Source: Mastigias papua (lineage: Eukaryota; Cnidaria; Scyphozoa; Rhizostomeae; Mastigiidae). Taken from it: a stretch of DNA of 64,000 nucleotides. Below the pieces are notes generated by a model. That model was given only the letters and a program-made list of their open reading frames with translations, ran no database searches and was not told the origin of the DNA. Where the stretch lies: positions 13,164,229-13,228,228 of the forward strand of contig OZ025282.1 of NCBI GenBank assembly GCA_964019165.1, read 5' to 3'. The position numbers and the translations under genes are program-made. Of this stretch, positions 42,701-50,997 are shown piece after piece. How positions within the stretch are numbered: the stretch's first letter is position 1; every line of letters begins with the position of its first letter.

Positions 42701-43403
42701 TTTCTAGCTCTCTCCTCACTTCTTGTATCTGTTGTTCATATTGTACACTCCCCCTGACTGGTTGATATACCGATGACAGAACTGCATCTCTGAATTCCAC
42801 TGTTGTCACTCTGTCTGCGGGGTACCACTTTCTTCCTTCCGTTTCCCATTTCCTGCACCATTTTCCTCTCATGAATACTCCAGTTTTCGTAGAATGTAGA
42901 AGGTACATACTTTCTCCATCTATCTCAAATTTATCGATGCCGTGGCTAAAGGTGTTTAGCTCCGTCATACAGGTAATATCCATTCCACTCGGCTTGCGTA
43001 GTTTCACTATTTCTCCATACCTTCTTCCGTGTATATTGGCCCTCTGTACATTCCACGTTGCTATTGTTTTGTTTCCCTTGATCCATTCCCTCTGCAAAGT
43101 TAATACTTTCTGAATTCTCCTTCGTGCTCTTCTCCTCTTTCTTCTGGTGTTTCTTGCTTGTCTTTGGGCTTGACTTGTTGGTCCTGGGTTTTTCTCCACA
43201 TCTGTTTTTAATTTATCTTTCAAAAGAGCCATCATAGCTCTCGGGTCAGTGACACAATTCACCGCATTATAGGCCGACGATAGCTTTAAGGAGCTCCAGA
43301 CATTGGCAAGGTGACTGTCCCTCAGTTGAGATCCTCTTTCCACGAGATCAAACGATTGATACCAGTAGGATCTTGCTTCTTTGGGGATCCCTTTGACTTC
43401 CAT
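39710..43403 (-). pseudogene. LINE copy A: 2A peptide, APE endonuclease, RT, zinc fingers
   Basis: Minus strand, spread over several frames by indels. N-terminal segment (from 43403) ends in a 2A-like motif DVEKNPGP, then a basic Arg-rich stretch (NTRRKRRRARRRIQK) and an APE-type endonuclease start (TIATWNVQRANIHG). RT: IIPLHKKGDKKDMNNFRGIC (42505-41567 frame), HLQKAYPRVSRRKLWAILEK, RGLREGCATSP, then SLFADDTTITGMND (40702-41085). Post-RT: RIGHIARMSDGRLVKQAM. C-terminus: several C2H2/C2HC fingers (CKYEGCGRTFRTKAGLVIH; FRCQKCNGKF; CRICK...H....C; CTYCG...H.....C) ending at 39710. Key RT Asp residues persist, but frameshifts and the broken GGDFNA-like box (VIRGG) make it inactive. Confidence 0.85.
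43179..43202 (-). other. 2A-like ribosome-skipping motif in LINE
   Basis: Codons GAT GTG GAG AAA AAC CCA GGA CCA encode DVEKNPGP, matching the 2A consensus D(V/I)ExNPGP. It is preceded by a Leu/Lys helix (ALLKDKLKT), as in known 2As. It lies between a short N-terminal segment and the endonuclease domain. Confidence 0.85.
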
Positions 43404-43463
43404 TTGTCAGAGTTTCCCCTGTCTGCTCGGTACCCAACGAGAAGGTATGAAGTCATGACCGAG

Positions 43464-43608
43464 CCACCATTATTATCATCATCATCGTCATTATCATCGT
43501 CATCATCATCGTCATCATCATCGTCATCATCATCAACATCATCAACAACTTCATCAGCAACTTCATCAGCAACAGCATCATCATCATCATCTACATCATC
43601 GCTGTTGT
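43464..43608. repeat. CAT-type trinucleotide microsatellite
   Basis: About 145 bp of CAT/CGT/CAA trinucleotides next to the 5' end of LINE copy A. The Ser-rich plus-strand frame across it is an artefact. Confidence 0.9.
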
Positions 43609-43848
43609 ATTAATATGCTACAGTAATTCATTCACTATTAAACAAAACTGTTCTTGATTTGTCAATGCTTTAATTTTCATCGTGTAGTTCACAGTTGTAA
43701 GTCCTCCGATCTCATATGATAAAAAAGAATCAATTAATTTGTGTTATTAATCCTTTTCCTTCCATTTGTCTCTGCTATTCTCTCTTTCGATCTTTACATC
43801 TATCTCTTTTTGAAATAGCATATTATATTCTCGTTACTCTTCTTGTAG

Positions 43849-44043
43849 ATAAAGTAAAGGAGATTTACAGAGAACTTTTTAAGATGCATAAAATCTACAG
43901 TGTTGAGAATGACAGAATTGTGCTGAATGAAGTAGACATCTCTGATTTTGCTATAAAATTGAAGAAAGCCCTTTGCTCTCAACAGGAAGACAATATCATT
44001 GAAGAAGTGACACTGCATATTGAGAATCTTATTGATATCACAG
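43849..44043 (+). CDS. candidate 195-bp phase-1 exon, possibly of the NLR gene
   Basis: A pyrimidine-rich acceptor (CGTTACTCTTCTTGTAG) precedes and a donor (ACAG|GTGACT) follows a 195-bp segment open in one frame. It enters and exits in phase 1, exactly 65 codons. The peptide is helical and charged (DKVKEIYRELFKMHKIYS, DISDFAIKLKKALCSQQ, IIEEVTLHIENLIDITG) and matches no transposon protein I know. Same-strand NACHT sequence lies 7 kb downstream past inserted LINEs, so it could be an upstream exon of that gene. This is inference; chance is less likely than for the 54-bp exon but not excluded. Confidence 0.45.
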
Positions 44044-44059
44044 GTGACTTCATTTAATT

Positions 44060-45302
44060 TCATTTTATTTTAAAATTCTTTAAGGAGGGACCCCTTCAGC
44101 AAAAAAACACTGATTTTCAAGGGTCCCTCCATCTAAAATACAAATATATTGTTGGGAAAAAAATTAAAAATCTAAATACAATTATTACCTATAAAAACAG
44201 AATTACAACCTTCAATACAATAAGAGAAGTCAAAATAAATAAGAATTAAAATAAGAATTAAAAGTTCAGCGCTCAATTGGATTGCTGAATATGCCGCTTA
44301 AAAGTGCTAAGGGAGGCTGCTTGCTTGCAGTTATCTTTGAGGCTGTTCCAAAGTTGCGCACCTCTAAACGAAAAAGATTTTTTGCCGTTTTCTGTACTTG
44401 TTTGGTAACCTGAAATATGTTGATGTATTGCGAAAGCTATATGAGGTACTCTGCGAATTTTTCCTAAACAAACTGCGTAAATATGGAGGAGCAAGTTCAT
44501 TTAAGCTCTTAAAAATCATTGTTTTAGATTCATTGTCGATTAGTTCGTTAATGGTTTTCCATCCCAGTTTTTCAATTAACTGATTGCTGTGGGTGTCGAA
44601 ACTACAGTTCGTTACAATTCTAGCAGCCCTGTTCTGCAGCTTTTGCAAACGATTAATCTCAGTTGTACCTGCACACCCCCATACCGAACAGCAGTAGCAA
44701 AAATAGGGCTCGACAATGCTAGTATAGAGACTTGTTAAGGCGGAGAATGGTAGAAATTTTTTCGCATGTTTTAGAAGGCCAAGCCCTCTGGAAACCTTTA
44801 AAGAAATAGCCCGGACTTGATCTTTACAATCAAGGCTGTTGTCTAAAAGAGCACCAAGGTACTAAATTTTGCTAACAACTTCCAGCTCCGTTCCATGAAT
44901 CTTTACCTGTAGATTTTTGTTCGACGTATCAAGAGCGTTCCTTGTAGCTTTGGTAGAAAACAATATTGATTGACTTTTAGCTACGTTAAGATAACTTATT
45001 GCTAATCATCCAAGTTCCTAGGTGGGAGATATCCCCGTTTAAAGCTTCATTCAGTCGGAATAATCCTTGGACTTAAAGCACAGACTCTAGTCATCAGCAT
45101 ACATGGATACAGTGGAATTTTTTAATCCCCTCGGTAGATCATTAATGTAAACAAGAAAGTGGAGTGGACCAAGGCATAACCCTTGGGGCACTCCAATTTC
45201 GATATTTTCAGCTTGTGAGTCGACACCATTTACTCTGCAGTACTGAACTCTATTTGATAGTAACTTTAGCTTTTGCAAAACTAGTAACTTTGCAACATTC
45301 AT
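44060..45302 (-). pseudogene. LINE (YADD RT and C-terminal region), 5'-truncated
   Basis: Minus strand, several frames. RT core: LSNRVQYCRVNG, then IGVPQGLCLGPLHFLVYIND and YADD at 45090-45101. A thumb-like region follows with YLGALLDNSLDCKDQV (44.8 kb), SIVEPYFCYCCSVWG, KLQNRAARIVTNCSFD and LIEKLGWKTINELID. The C-terminus is SFRGAQLWNSLKDN with LSTFKRHIQQ (44273). The 3' UTR contains the stem at 44084-44130. Motifs fit the L2/CR1-like group. The catalytic FADD-equivalent is intact but stops and shifts abound. Its 5' edge abuts a plus-strand LINE at 45300. Confidence 0.85.
44084..44130 (-). other. LINE 3'-UTR stem-loop
   Basis: Perfect 10-bp stem GGAGGGACCC / GGGTCCCTCC extended by CTT/AAG. 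It is shared with the LINE copy at 15092-15135. Confidence 0.7.
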
Positions 45303-45835
45303 GGACCAAGGAAAGTTACTAACAGTAATGAATGCTTTTATAATATCTCAATTTAGCTATTGTCCTGTAATTTGGATGTTTCGTGATAGAAACGTAAACA
45401 ACAAAATAAATAAAATCCACGAAAGAGCATTGAGAATTGCATTCAAGGATACGTCATCAAAATTTGAAGATTTATTGAAGAAAGCAGCCTCAGTCACCAT
45501 TCACCAAAGAAACCTAAAGTTGCTAGCTACAGAAATTTATATGACCAAACATTATCTTAATCCCAAATTCATGGGTGAAATCTTTGTCGAGAAGAACATC
45601 CCATATAACCTGAGGGGTAAAAATCCCCTATCAGTATCAGTTCCACGTACAGTTGCATATGGTATTATGACAATAAGGTACACTGGGCACAAACTCTGGC
45701 GGTCGTTGCCGTTAGAAATAAAAGAGTCTCATACCTTGACAGAATTTAAGAGGAATAGAAAAAAACATCAATTCAGTGATTGCAACTGTAGATTATGTAA
45801 GATTTTTGTAAACAATTTAGGATTTTTATAAGTTA
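45301..45835 (+). pseudogene. LINE 3' fragment (SQFSYCPVIWMF family)
   Basis: Plus frame of 176 codons starting by chance at the breakpoint ATG. It reads IISQFSYCPVIWMFRDR, INKIHERALRIAFKD, FEDLLKKAASVTIHQRNLKL, KHYLNPKFMGEIF, then IRYTGHKLWRSLPLEIKE and a C-terminus CNCRLCKIFVNNLGFL. This is the post-catalytic RT region of a widespread invertebrate LINE family distinct from the minus-strand one beside it. It continues as an AT-rich 3' UTR to the ATT array at 45971. It has no catalytic RT boxes. The frame itself is uninterrupted. Confidence 0.85.
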
Positions 45836-45970
45836 AGTAATCAGGTTTTTATGATATAATTAAGTAGTCACTTTTGTAAGTAGTTTTTCTTTTCATTTTA
45901 GTTTTTGTTATATGGTTGGCATTAATTAGTTTTTTAACTAACTTTATCACGCCAACCTTAAATAAATAAA

Positions 45971-46036
45971 TTATTATTATTATTATAATTATTATTATTA
46001 TTTTTAATTATTATTTTTAATTATTATTATTATTAT
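45971..46036. repeat. ATT-repeat tail of plus LINE
   Basis: ATT/TTTTAATT repeats following the 3' UTR, consistent with a LINE tail. Confidence 0.8.
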
Positions 46037-46169
46037 GGTTGTTGAGCAGAGCAGTAACACGCTTGTTGTGCACAACCCAAAAAGTTTCATCGGTTTTGAT
46101 ATTGTCTGCAGTTATTACTTCGTACTATATCATTTATAATAAGGATATATTATCGACTTTCGATTGGAT

Positions 46170-47162
46170 ATGCTTCGTTCCGGATTTACATCGTTCTTGG
46201 CCATTTTTGTGATATGCTCGTTCTGTGGCGGGGAATTCAAATCGCTAGGCCGCCATGCATGGAGATGTAAAGAGAAGCTAAACTCGTTTGACAAAAATGA
46301 CTCGGAGCCCAAGGATCAGAGGAAAAATTGTAATTCGTCAGTTTTTAGCTCGGATAACGCTTCAAAATCAGTAAGTAATTGTTCGGAAGTGAAATGCTGC
46401 TGTGGAAAAGTTTGCAACGGTTTGCGTGGTTTGAAAATGCACCAGCGCAGCTGCCGTGTCATCAAGGGCCTAAGCGAGGAAACATTCGAATCACTAGATA
46501 CCGACGAGGCTTATGAAGATACTGACCAAATTGAACATAATATTGATTTTACTTCAACGCCCAAAATAAAAGCAGGTGTTAAGTTGCCTAAATCTGACTT
46601 CGATTGGAAATTAGCTAACGATTTCTTCGCGGCCTCAATGCCTATTGCAGATGTGAATGCAGTAAACATAAACGATATTGTATCATCAATGAACTCCATT
46701 ATCTATAATTATTTCTATATGAACTTTGGTTCCTCGGACGATACAGGCACATCGGAATTCGCTCACAAATATAAGGATTACTCGACCTCTATGCTTAAAT
46801 CAACGTTAAATCATCTAAAACAATCGAATGCTGATGTTATGGAAGTCAGATATGTTGCAAAGACTCTGCGATTGAAGTTACGTAGGACTTCTAACTCACT
46901 AAATACGGTTACCAATCATGATAAACTAATCAAGGCGTCCTTTTGGAGTTATGTCAAACAACAATTCAAGCAGCGTACCTCATCGCTTCCATCATTCGAT
47001 TCCACTACTTGCACTCAGTTTTTTTGTACCTTCTTTCGTGCTATAAATCCTGCTAAATCTTTTAAAATCCCTAGCTGGATTTCCCCTCTTCCTCAGCCAA
47101 CAATTCCTATGATTTATCGCCTCCATCATATCATCAAGTCACGAAGATCGTACGTAGAATGA
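46170..47162 (+). CDS. RLE-type LINE, N-terminal zinc-finger frame
   Basis: About 330 codons from the ATG at 46170. The frame is open two codons upstream, but only TTG is available there. Two finger-like motifs: CSFCGGEFKSLGRHAWRC (~16-33) and CCCGKVCNGLRGLKMHQRSC (~76-95), fitting the DNA-binding N-terminus of R2-group proteins. The rest is Ser/Asn-rich and leads to the region just before RT (PIPMIYRLHHIIKSRR-like). The stop TGA (47160-47162) overlaps the ATG of the RT frame as ATGA. In the +1 frame the preceding bases read KIVRRMKASGSPCPLD, the usual fused sequence, so a 1-nt indel is the simplest explanation. Confidence 0.8.
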   Translation: MLRSGFTSFLAIFVICSFCGGEFKSLGRHAWRCKEKLNSFDKNDSEPKDQRKNCNSSVFSSDNASKSVSNCSEVKCCCGKVCNGLRGLKMHQRSCRVIKGLSEETFESLDTDEAYEDTDQIEHNIDFTSTPKIKAGVKLPKSDFDWKLANDFFAASMPIADVNAVNINDIVSSMNSIIYNYFYMNFGSSDDTGTSEFAHKYKDYSTSMLKSTLNHLKQSNADVMEVRYVAKTLRLKLRRTSNSLNTVTNHDKLIKASFWSYVKQQFKQRTSSLPSFDSTTCTQFFCTFFRAINPAKSFKIPSWISPLPQPTIPMIYRLHHIIKSRRSYVE

Positions 47163-49351
47163 AAGCTTCCGGTTCACCATGCCCTCTTGATAAAATATCT
47201 ATCATTCCATTCAAGCGCTGTCCCTATCTCCGTTCGTATATCACAGCTGTATTTAGAATCATCTGGCAGTCAAGTGAAATTCCAAATGCATGGAAAAAAG
47301 CATGCACAGTTCTTGTGCATAAAAAGGGCGATCCTTCTGATCCTTCTAATTTCAGGCCGATAACTCTCGAGAGCGTACCTCTTAAGATCTTTACATCATG
47401 TGTACGTGATTCAATGTTTGCTTTTCTCAAGGCAAATGGCTATATTGAACATCAAATTCAAAAAGGTTTTCTTCCTAAGTTGACTGGCACCTTTGAACAC
47501 ACTGCCCAGATGGCTAGCGTTATTAATGCTGCCAGAATTAAACAAAAGTCTCTAGTAATCACATTGTTGGACCTTAAAAACGCGTTTGGTGAAGTACATC
47601 ATAACCTCATTCCTGAAGTTTTAAAATATCATCACATTCCCACTCAAATTCAACTATTAATCGGCAGTCTTTACTCAGAATTTCAGACATCTGTCATCAC
47701 TGACTCTTTTAAAACACCATTTATTACAATAGGCCGCGGCGTTCTCCAGGGGGATTGCCTAAGCCCATTAACCTTCAACTTATGCTTTAATACGTTCATA
47801 CATTACATTTCGGACTCGAAATTTACACAGTTCGGCTTCTCTATTAGTTCTCTTCGTCCAATTCATTGGTTTCAATTTGCTGATGATGCTGCTGTCATAA
47901 CTGGGCTTGAAAATGAGAATCAACTTCTTCTTAATCATTTTACAAGATGGTGTACTTGGGCCAACATGGTTATTAGAGTTGATAAATGTTCCACATTCGG
48001 AATTAAAAAATCTTCTACTTCATCAACTCAATATCTCCCTAAACTGTTAATAAACCAGGCCGTTGTTCCTACCGTCGAGATGGGTAAGTCTTTCAAATAC
48101 TTGGGTAGATATTTTAACTTCTCAATGGATAATGTCGACCACATGTCAGAAGTGCTAGGGTTAGTAAATGATTTATTGAGTAAAATTGATGCAATCCCCT
48201 GTCACCCCAAAAATAAGCTTCTTTTATATCATCGGTTTGTCTTGTCTAAACTATCATGGCATTTTACCATCTCTGACCTCAGTAAGACATGGATTGTTGA
48301 AAACATCGATAGCCTTGTATCTAAATACGTTCGTCAATGGCTCGAGCTGCCGATAAGTGCTACACTTAGTTCGCTTCTCATATCTAAATCTAAGTACGGT
48401 TTAAGCCTTATTCTGCCATCTACCAAGTTTACGCAGTGCCAGGTTGTTATTAGAAGTGCCCTTAAGTCATCTCCTAATTCAGATATAAACCATCTTTGGG
48501 CAAGAACCAGCACTGGCTGCAATATTCAGTACGATCAATATCGTAACACAAAACAAGTGTTAAATGCGGTACAAACTGATAGTGAAAATCGCCTCCATCA
48601 TGAACTTAAATCTCAAGGTTTCGTAATCTCATCTATTCTTCTTCATGCTAGTAGTAAAACTCGACACCTCTGGTCAAAAGTACAGAAAAATATGCCCAGA
48701 AACATTTTCAATTTTACCATAAAGTACCTAAACAACACTCTGGCTACAAAAAAGAACCTTTGTAAATGGTCCCTCTCTTCCTCTTCTGCTTGCTCGTTCT
48801 GTCTCCAGTCTGAAAGTCTCCAGCACATTGTGTCTAGTTGTAAGTCCTACCTGGAAGATGGCAGGTATACCTGGCGCCATAACTCCGTTCTTTTGCATAT
48901 CTCTAGAACTCTATCTTCATTACAAGATAGCTCGTTGTACGCAGATCTTCCTTCTTTTCCATCTCCATCTTTGATTACTGGTGATTCTCTCAGACCAGAT
49001 CTTGTTCTAGTGCTAAATAGTACTACTGTATACCTACTAGAGTTAACTGTTGGCTTTGAGTCAAATATAACGATCAATAGTGAACGCAAATCTGATAAAT
49101 ATCGCCCCCTTATTTTAGCCCTCCAGGAAAAGTTTTATGATGTTAAATTTATTAATCTCTCTATGAGTGCTCTTGGTATACTTGGTAGATCCTCTGACTC
49201 CTTTTCATCGATGCTGAAAGATTTGCACTTTGACACTACTCGTCAACAGCTGATCATTATGAAAGCTTCCAACATTGCCATAAGATGCACCTATTTCATT
49301 TTCTGTAGACGAAACAAATCTTGGCCAGGTCCGGAGCTACATGACTTTTAA
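47159..49351 (+). CDS. RLE-type LINE, RT-endonuclease frame
   Basis: 730 codons, uninterrupted. RT: CTVLVHKKGDPSDPSNFRPI, LLDLKNAFGEVHHNL, GRGVLQGDCLSPLTFNLCF and FQFADDAAVITGLE (catalytic Asp pair near residue 240), then GKSFKYLGRYFNFS. A CCHC knuckle CSFCLQSESLQHIVSSC lies near 544. The restriction-like endonuclease LRPDLVLVLNSTTVYLLELT begins near 611, giving the PD...E pair, with a K..KYRPL block after. It acts by nicking the target and copying the RNA in place (target-primed reverse transcription). All expected motifs are present, so this half may be functional if joined to or translated with the upstream frame. Confidence 0.9.
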   Translation: MKASGSPCPLDKISIIPFKRCPYLRSYITAVFRIIWQSSEIPNAWKKACTVLVHKKGDPSDPSNFRPITLESVPLKIFTSCVRDSMFAFLKANGYIEHQIQKGFLPKLTGTFEHTAQMASVINAARIKQKSLVITLLDLKNAFGEVHHNLIPEVLKYHHIPTQIQLLIGSLYSEFQTSVITDSFKTPFITIGRGVLQGDCLSPLTFNLCFNTFIHYISDSKFTQFGFSISSLRPIHWFQFADDAAVITGLENENQLLLNHFTRWCTWANMVIRVDKCSTFGIKKSSTSSTQYLPKLLINQAVVPTVEMGKSFKYLGRYFNFSMDNVDHMSEVLGLVNDLLSKIDAIPCHPKNKLLLYHRFVLSKLSWHFTISDLSKTWIVENIDSLVSKYVRQWLELPISATLSSLLISKSKYGLSLILPSTKFTQCQVVIRSALKSSPNSDINHLWARTSTGCNIQYDQYRNTKQVLNAVQTDSENRLHHELKSQGFVISSILLHASSKTRHLWSKVQKNMPRNIFNFTIKYLNNTLATKKNLCKWSLSSSSACSFCLQSESLQHIVSSCKSYLEDGRYTWRHNSVLLHISRTLSSLQDSSLYADLPSFPSPSLITGDSLRPDLVLVLNSTTVYLLELTVGFESNITINSERKSDKYRPLILALQEKFYDVKFINLSMSALGILGRSSDSFSSMLKDLHFDTTRQQLIIMKASNIAIRCTYFIFCRRNKSWPGPELHDF

Positions 49352-49560
49352 TTGCTAATTTGTATGTTTGCTGCTTCTAATTTCATTGCTAATATTTCTT
49401 TCAGTCTCCTTACATTATAACATTTGATTAAATATTATTTTTGTATAGCAGACAAGCCAGTTATACACTACCTAACAGTAGAGAGGTGTATGATTGTATG
49501 TAACTGTAATGTTATTGTCATGATATTATGAAGTTTCAAAAAAATTATATTATTATTATT

Positions 49561-50660
49561 CGCTTTGAAATCTTCTCCTAACTCTGATATTCAATCTTTA
49601 TGGCATGATTCAAATACCTTTACTAACATCCAGTATGATCAATACAGAAACACCAAGCAAGTTCTCAAATCTATTCAAAGCCGTATTTCACCACCATCGT
49701 ATTACAAATGACTTAACATCGCAGGGATTAGTTATTTCATCCATCCTTAAATTTGCTTCTCAATCTACTTCTACACTATGGTCAATTGTTCATCAGAAAA
49801 AGCCAAAGAACATCTTTAACTTCACTCTTAAATATTTAAATAACACTCTAGCCACTCGCAAAAACCTCTGTAAATGGTCCAATGTTCAATCATCAGCATG
49901 GTCTTTCTGTCTTCAGTCCGAAACTTTACAACATATTGTATTTAGTTGCAAGATGTACCTTGAACACGGAAGATATACTTGGAGACACGATTCTGTTCTT
50001 AATTTCATAGCCAAGTCCCTGTCTGTAATACCAGATTGTTCACTGTACGCTGGTCTTAACTCTTTTCTATCCCATTCTATTATCACAGGTAGTTCCTTCC
50101 GGGCTGACCTTATCTTACTCACTAACGACAATATCTTATATATTCTTGAGCTCACAATTGGCTTTGAAACTAATATCAAATCAATACTGATCGTAAGGCC
50201 TCTAAATATTATCCTCTAAGACAAACTTTACTCTCAAAATACAATCAAGTCTCATTTATTAACCTTTTGCTAGGTGCCCTTGGTACTATTGGTGCGTCCT
50301 CTGAATCTTTTGTTAACCTCAAATCTTTAGGTTTTAATAACAATTCACAAAAACACATTCTGTCCCAACTTATTAACATCACTATTAGATGTACTTACTT
50401 TATACTCTGTTGCCGCAATAAATCATGGACAAATCCCAACTTATTAGAAATATGAAATCATTATTATTATTATTTTTATTTTTATTTAATTTTTTTTTCT
50501 ATACTCGTTACTATTGATGTTATCTACTTTATATATATTTTTATGTAATCTATGCTTGTTTAGTATACCTGACAGCCAGTTGTACGTTGCCTAATTTAGT
50601 GAGACGTATGATTGTAGTATTTAGTTGATATATTTTATAAATTTGAAGTTTTAAGCAAAA
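49561..50660 (+). pseudogene. second RLE-type LINE copy, 5'-truncated
   Basis: Begins directly after the ATT tail of the first copy, at the point equivalent to residue ~440 (ALKSSPNSDIQSLWH). It reads NIQYDQYRNTKQVLKS, GLVISSILKFASQS, CKWSNVQSSAWSFCLQSETL (knuckle), FRADLILLTNDNILYILELT (endonuclease, with Pro of the PD pair changed to Ala) and after a second frameshift SQLINITIRCTYFILCC. Its 3' UTR resembles that of the first copy. At least two frameshifts and no RT. Confidence 0.88.
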
Positions 50661-50662
50661 AA

Positions 50663-50997
50663 TTATAAGTAGGATCCAAACCAGACCAGTTCTCTGTGCA
50701 GAGCGCCATAAGATTCCATTTTCCTACAGAAAATTAGGTGATCAACAGTATCGAATGCTTTCTTCAGATCTACAAACACCATACCCGCCAGATTCCCTGT
50801 ATCCATCCCATTGTACCAATCATCCTTGTTCTTAAGTAAGCATGTGACAGTGGAATGAAGCTCTCTAAAACCACACTGGTTAGAATTGATGAAATAATTA
50901 TCATTCAGATACCGGTACAACTGGTTGAACACAAGTTTTTCAAAGAGCCTGGAGACGACTGGTAGTACCGATGTCGGCCTGAGATGCTGCTGGCATA
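50663..50997 (-). pseudogene. LINE RT fragment
   Basis: Minus strand reads RPTSVLPVVSRLFEKLVFNQ, LYRYLNDNYFINSNQCGFRE, LHSTVTCLLKNKDDWYNGMD and GMVFVDLKKAFDTVDHLIF: RT motifs 1-3 of an L2/CR1-like LINE (LPVVSRLFEK, QCGFR, VFVDLKKAFDTVDH). One frame over about 110 codons, no catalytic YADD, both ends missing. It abuts the NACHT sequence at about 50998 and probably displaced its upstream exon border. Confidence 0.85.

Larger units (their letters stand above)
46100..49560 (+). mobile_element. near-complete RLE-type (R2-superfamily) LINE
   Basis: Plus-strand non-LTR retrotransposon of about 3.4 kb: N-terminal zinc fingers, RT, a CCHC knuckle and a C-terminal restriction-like endonuclease, followed by a 3' UTR ending AAAAAAATTAT(ATT)n at 49560. 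That domain order defines the R2/R4/NeSL/Hero group, unlike the APE-type LINEs nearby. Two further copies of the same family lie at 36545-37262 and 49561-50660. The 5' border is uncertain, and no target duplication was identified. Confidence 0.9.

Noticed and set aside
39598..43113. Many plus-strand ORFs of 60-158 codons across 39.6-43.1 kb
   Set aside because: They lie antisense to LINE copy A, whose RT and zinc-finger motifs are on the minus strand.
43311..43613. Ser-rich plus-strand ORF of 100 codons
   Set aside because: Translation of the CAT-type trinucleotide array and antisense of the LINE 5' end.
47159..49351. Possibility that this RT frame is a host gene such as telomerase or a retron-like RT
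   Set aside because: Domain order zinc finger-RT-CCHC-restriction-like endonuclease and multiple copies identify an RLE-type LINE.
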